From Actinomycetes bacterium (GTDB taxonomy: Bacteria > Actinomycetota > Actinomycetes > Actinomycetales > Actinomycetaceae): a DNA stretch of 6,997 bases. The position numbers and the translations under genes are program-made. The notes below the pieces were generated by a model. It was not told the origin of the DNA. It made no database searches and was given only the letters and a program-made list of their open reading frames with translations. Each line of letters begins with the position of its first letter. Positions within the stretch are counted from its first letter, which is position 1. The stretch spans positions 1 through 6,997 of the forward strand of contig JAEWHO010000010.1 of NCBI GenBank assembly GCA_023387755.1, written 5' to 3'. Shown one piece after another: positions 5,404 to 6,997 of the stretch.

Positions 5404-6798
5404 TTACCGGGAATCAGAGCCATCGCGCAGGGCGCGTGTTATTGCATCGCGCACGGAGGACACCGGGTGGATCGTGAGTGAGGCGGGCAGCCGTGCGGAG
5501 CGGGCAGCGGAGGCGGGCACTATCGCGGTGGTGAAACCGAGCCGGGCCGCTTCCGTTAACCGCCGTTCAATCCCAGTGACCGACCGCAGTTGCCCATTGA
5601 GCCCCACTTCCCCGATAGCAACGAGATCCGATGGAATCACCCGATCAGCGGCGGCGCTCGCCACCGCGAGGGCCACGGCCACATCCACGGCGGGCTCACT
5701 ACTGCTGGCCCCACCGACAGTGGAAATATAGACGTCCTTATCAGCTAGCGGCACCCCCACCCGCCCTTGTAGCACCGCGAGGGTCATTGCCACGCGCGGG
5801 GAGGACACCCCGGAGGTAGCCCGCCGCGGATTCGACATTTTCGACGGCGCCAGCAACGCCTGCATCTGCAATGCCATCGGCCGGCGGCCCTCTAAAGTGA
5901 TGGTGATACAGGTGCCGGGCACTTGAGCATCCGCGCCTTCGAGGAATAACCCGGACGGGTCCGGCAGTTCGATAATCCCGCTGTCTGTCAGGTCAAAACA
6001 CCCGACCTCATCGGTGGCCCCGTACCGGTTTTTTAACGCCCGCAACAGCCGCAGGCGCGCATGCCGGTCGCCCTCGAACTGGCACACCACATCCACCAGG
6101 TGTTCCAGCACGCGCGGCCCGGCAATAGTGCCGTCCTTCGTCACATGCCCCACGAGTACGATCGGCACCCCGGTGGATTTTGCCACCTCAATGAAGGCAC
6201 TGGCGCAGGCTCGCACCTGGGAGACGGAGCCGGGCGCGCCGCTGCTCTCAGCACTGGCGAAGGTCTGTACCGAGTCCACTACCACCAGGGAGGGGGAGTG
6301 GGCGTGAATATGCCCGAGCGCACCTTCGACGTCGGTCAATGATGCCAGCAGCAGGTTATCGGCGACGGCGGAGATCCGGTCGGCCCGAATCCGCACCTGG
6401 GCGGCCGACTCCTCCCCGGTCAAATACATGACCGGGCCGCGCCCCTCCCGCGCTGCCTGCCGGGCCGCCTGTGCCGCCACATGCAGCAGCAGGGTGGACT
6501 TCCCGACCCCCGGTTCACCCGCCAGCAGGATCACTGCGCCGGGCACGATCCCGCCGCCGAGCACCCGGTCAAGCTCCCCCAGTCCGGTGGAGCGGGCGCG
6601 CGCATCCTCGGGCCGTATCTGGTCGATAGGCCGAGCCGGGGTGGCCGGTGCGAGCGCGTGCCGGGCCGCGGGGGTGCTCACGGGGGCGGGGCTTTCTTCT
6701 ACGGTGCCCCAGCTGCCACAGTCGGGGCATTGCCCCACCCATTTCCCGGTGGTCCAGCCGCATTCGCTACAGCGATATGAGGTGCGTACTCGTGCCAT
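5404..6798 (-). CDS. radA: DNA repair protein RadA (Sms)
   Basis: RadA is a RecA-related, hexameric DnaB-like ATPase that processes recombination intermediates by driving branch migration. The 464-residue protein has its domains in the standard order. A C4 zinc finger (Cys 10, 13, 24, 27) comes first. The ATPase core has Walker A GEPGVGKST (94-102), Walker B LVVVD (171-175) and the diagnostic KNRYG motif (256-260). A C-terminal Lon-protease-like domain (about 285-464) completes it. Length is normal for the family. ATG at 6798 is preferred because AAGG lies 7 nt upstream; ATG at 6804 would add Met-Thr. TAAGGT, 6 nt before ATG 6798, also fits a -10 box for a leaderless start. The gene heads the radA-disA operon and diverges from the gene at 6872. 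Confidence 0.95.
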   Translation of the reverse strand: MARVRTSYRCSECGWTTGKWVGQCPDCGSWGTVEESPAPVSTPAARHALAPATPARPIDQIRPEDARARSTGLGELDRVLGGGIVPGAVILLAGEPGVGKSTLLLHVAAQAARQAAREGRGPVMYLTGEESAAQVRIRADRISAVADNLLLASLTDVEGALGHIHAHSPSLVVVDSVQTFASAESSGAPGSVSQVRACASAFIEVAKSTGVPIVLVGHVTKDGTIAGPRVLEHLVDVVCQFEGDRHARLRLLRALKNRYGATDEVGCFDLTDSGIIELPDPSGLFLEGADAQVPGTCITITLEGRRPMALQMQALLAPSKMSNPRRATSGVSSPRVAMTLAVLQGRVGVPLADKDVYISTVGGASSSEPAVDVAVALAVASAAADRVIPSDLVAIGEVGLNGQLRSVTGIERRLTEAARLGFTTAIVPASAARSARLPASLTIHPVSSVRDAITRALRDGSDSR

Positions 6799-6820
6799 AG
6801 TCATACCTTAGGCATCACCT

Positions 6821-6848
6821 CTGACATTCACCCCACCTGCACTAGACT
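6821..6848 (+). promoter_or_regulatory. Candidate promoter for the acyl-CoA dehydrogenase-like gene
   Basis: CTGACA (6821-6826, 5 of 6 matches to TTGACA) and TAGACT (6843-6848, 4 of 6 to TATAAT) are separated by 16 nt, the best -35/-10 pair in the window. Transcription would start at about 6855, just before the AAAGGAG ribosome-binding site (6860-6866). An in-frame ATG at 6854 sits almost on the predicted start point, so a leaderless alternative start is possible. Confidence 0.5.
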
Positions 6849-6871
6849 TGGCCATGCCGAAAGGAGACAGA

Positions 6872-6997
6872 ATGCTCACCGACGAGTTACTCACCACCAT
6901 CCGTAACCGCGCCTCCGAAATCGACCGCGACTACGGTTTTTGTGACGCCGATATCCGTGACCTCACCGACGCCGGCTACCTGGCCGCTTTCGTCCCA
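6872..6997 (+). CDS. Probable acyl-CoA dehydrogenase-family flavoprotein, N-terminal fragment
   Basis: The 42 visible codons begin MLTDELLTTIRNRASEIDRD and continue with DIRDLTDAGYLAAFVP at the window edge. This pattern of an N-terminal helix with R.RA.EIDR, followed by L.DAGYL...VP, is typical of acyl-CoA dehydrogenases and the related flavin-dependent monooxygenases. These proteins oxidise acyl-CoA thioesters or use reduced flavin on other substrates. Catalytic residues lie outside the window, so neither substrate nor subgroup can be told. ATG 6872 is chosen for its AAAGGAG ribosome-binding site 5 nt upstream; ATG 6854 is in frame and would add six residues. Confidence 0.6.
   Translation, partial: MLTDELLTTIRNRASEIDRDYGFCDADIRDLTDAGYLAAFVP

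Noticed and set aside
5108..5731. 207-codon plus-strand open frame across the radA-disA junction
   Set aside because: It is antisense to two well-identified genes, rich in Ser and Arg as expected of a GC-rich shadow, and shows no recognisable motif.
6799..6813. Tiny frame ATG CCT AAG GTA TGA overlapping the radA start, as a regulatory upstream ORF
   Set aside because: Four codons with a poorly placed ribosome-binding site are easily due to chance; there is no attenuation-like structure nearby.

Overview
The window is GC-rich, gene-dense DNA with the gene content and start-site style of a high-GC Gram-positive actinobacterium. The best taxonomic clue is gene order. radA and disA run in one direction, followed by an oppositely oriented single-pass membrane protein and then mutY. 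From memory, Mycobacterium tuberculosis has the same order and relative strands (radA, disA, Rv3587c, canB, mutY), except that canB is absent here. Genus cannot be read from the sequence; an Actinomycetales-type organism is a guess.

Left end (1-1214): the 5' end of a glycerol kinase gene (glpK, minus strand, cut by the window edge) diverges from a TauE/SafE-family membrane transporter gene. The 131-nt gap between them holds an interrupted inverted repeat. Its two arms carry the candidate -10 elements of the two divergent promoters.

Middle (1221-3285, minus strand): mutY (A/G-specific adenine glycosylase) is followed by two small tandem membrane proteins that are clearly paralogous to each other and that I do not recognise. 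The first of the pair lacks a usable ATG, GTG or TTG start: sequence similarity to its paralogue continues about 35 codons upstream of the first canonical start. The second has no clear ribosome-binding site but has a TANNNT box 6 nt before its GTG, as in leaderless actinobacterial genes.

Right part (3358-6997): a plus-strand gene encodes a membrane protein with a long, very basic, repeat-bearing cytoplasmic arm and a four-cysteine extracytoplasmic domain. It converges on the radA-disA operon (minus strand), whose genes are separated by 15 nt. RadA is a recombination-intermediate-processing ATPase and DisA is the DNA-scanning c-di-AMP synthase, so with MutY this is a genome-maintenance and second-messenger block. 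The window ends in the first 42 codons of a probable acyl-CoA dehydrogenase-family gene that diverges from radA.

There is no gene-free stretch over 300 nt, no RNA gene, no insertion sequence and no CRISPR array. Most of the window is conserved core genome. The points worth a second look are the start-less paralogue, the mirrored divergent promoters, the basic membrane-anchored protein and a DGG variant of the DisA catalytic motif. I found no convincing new multi-gene system.
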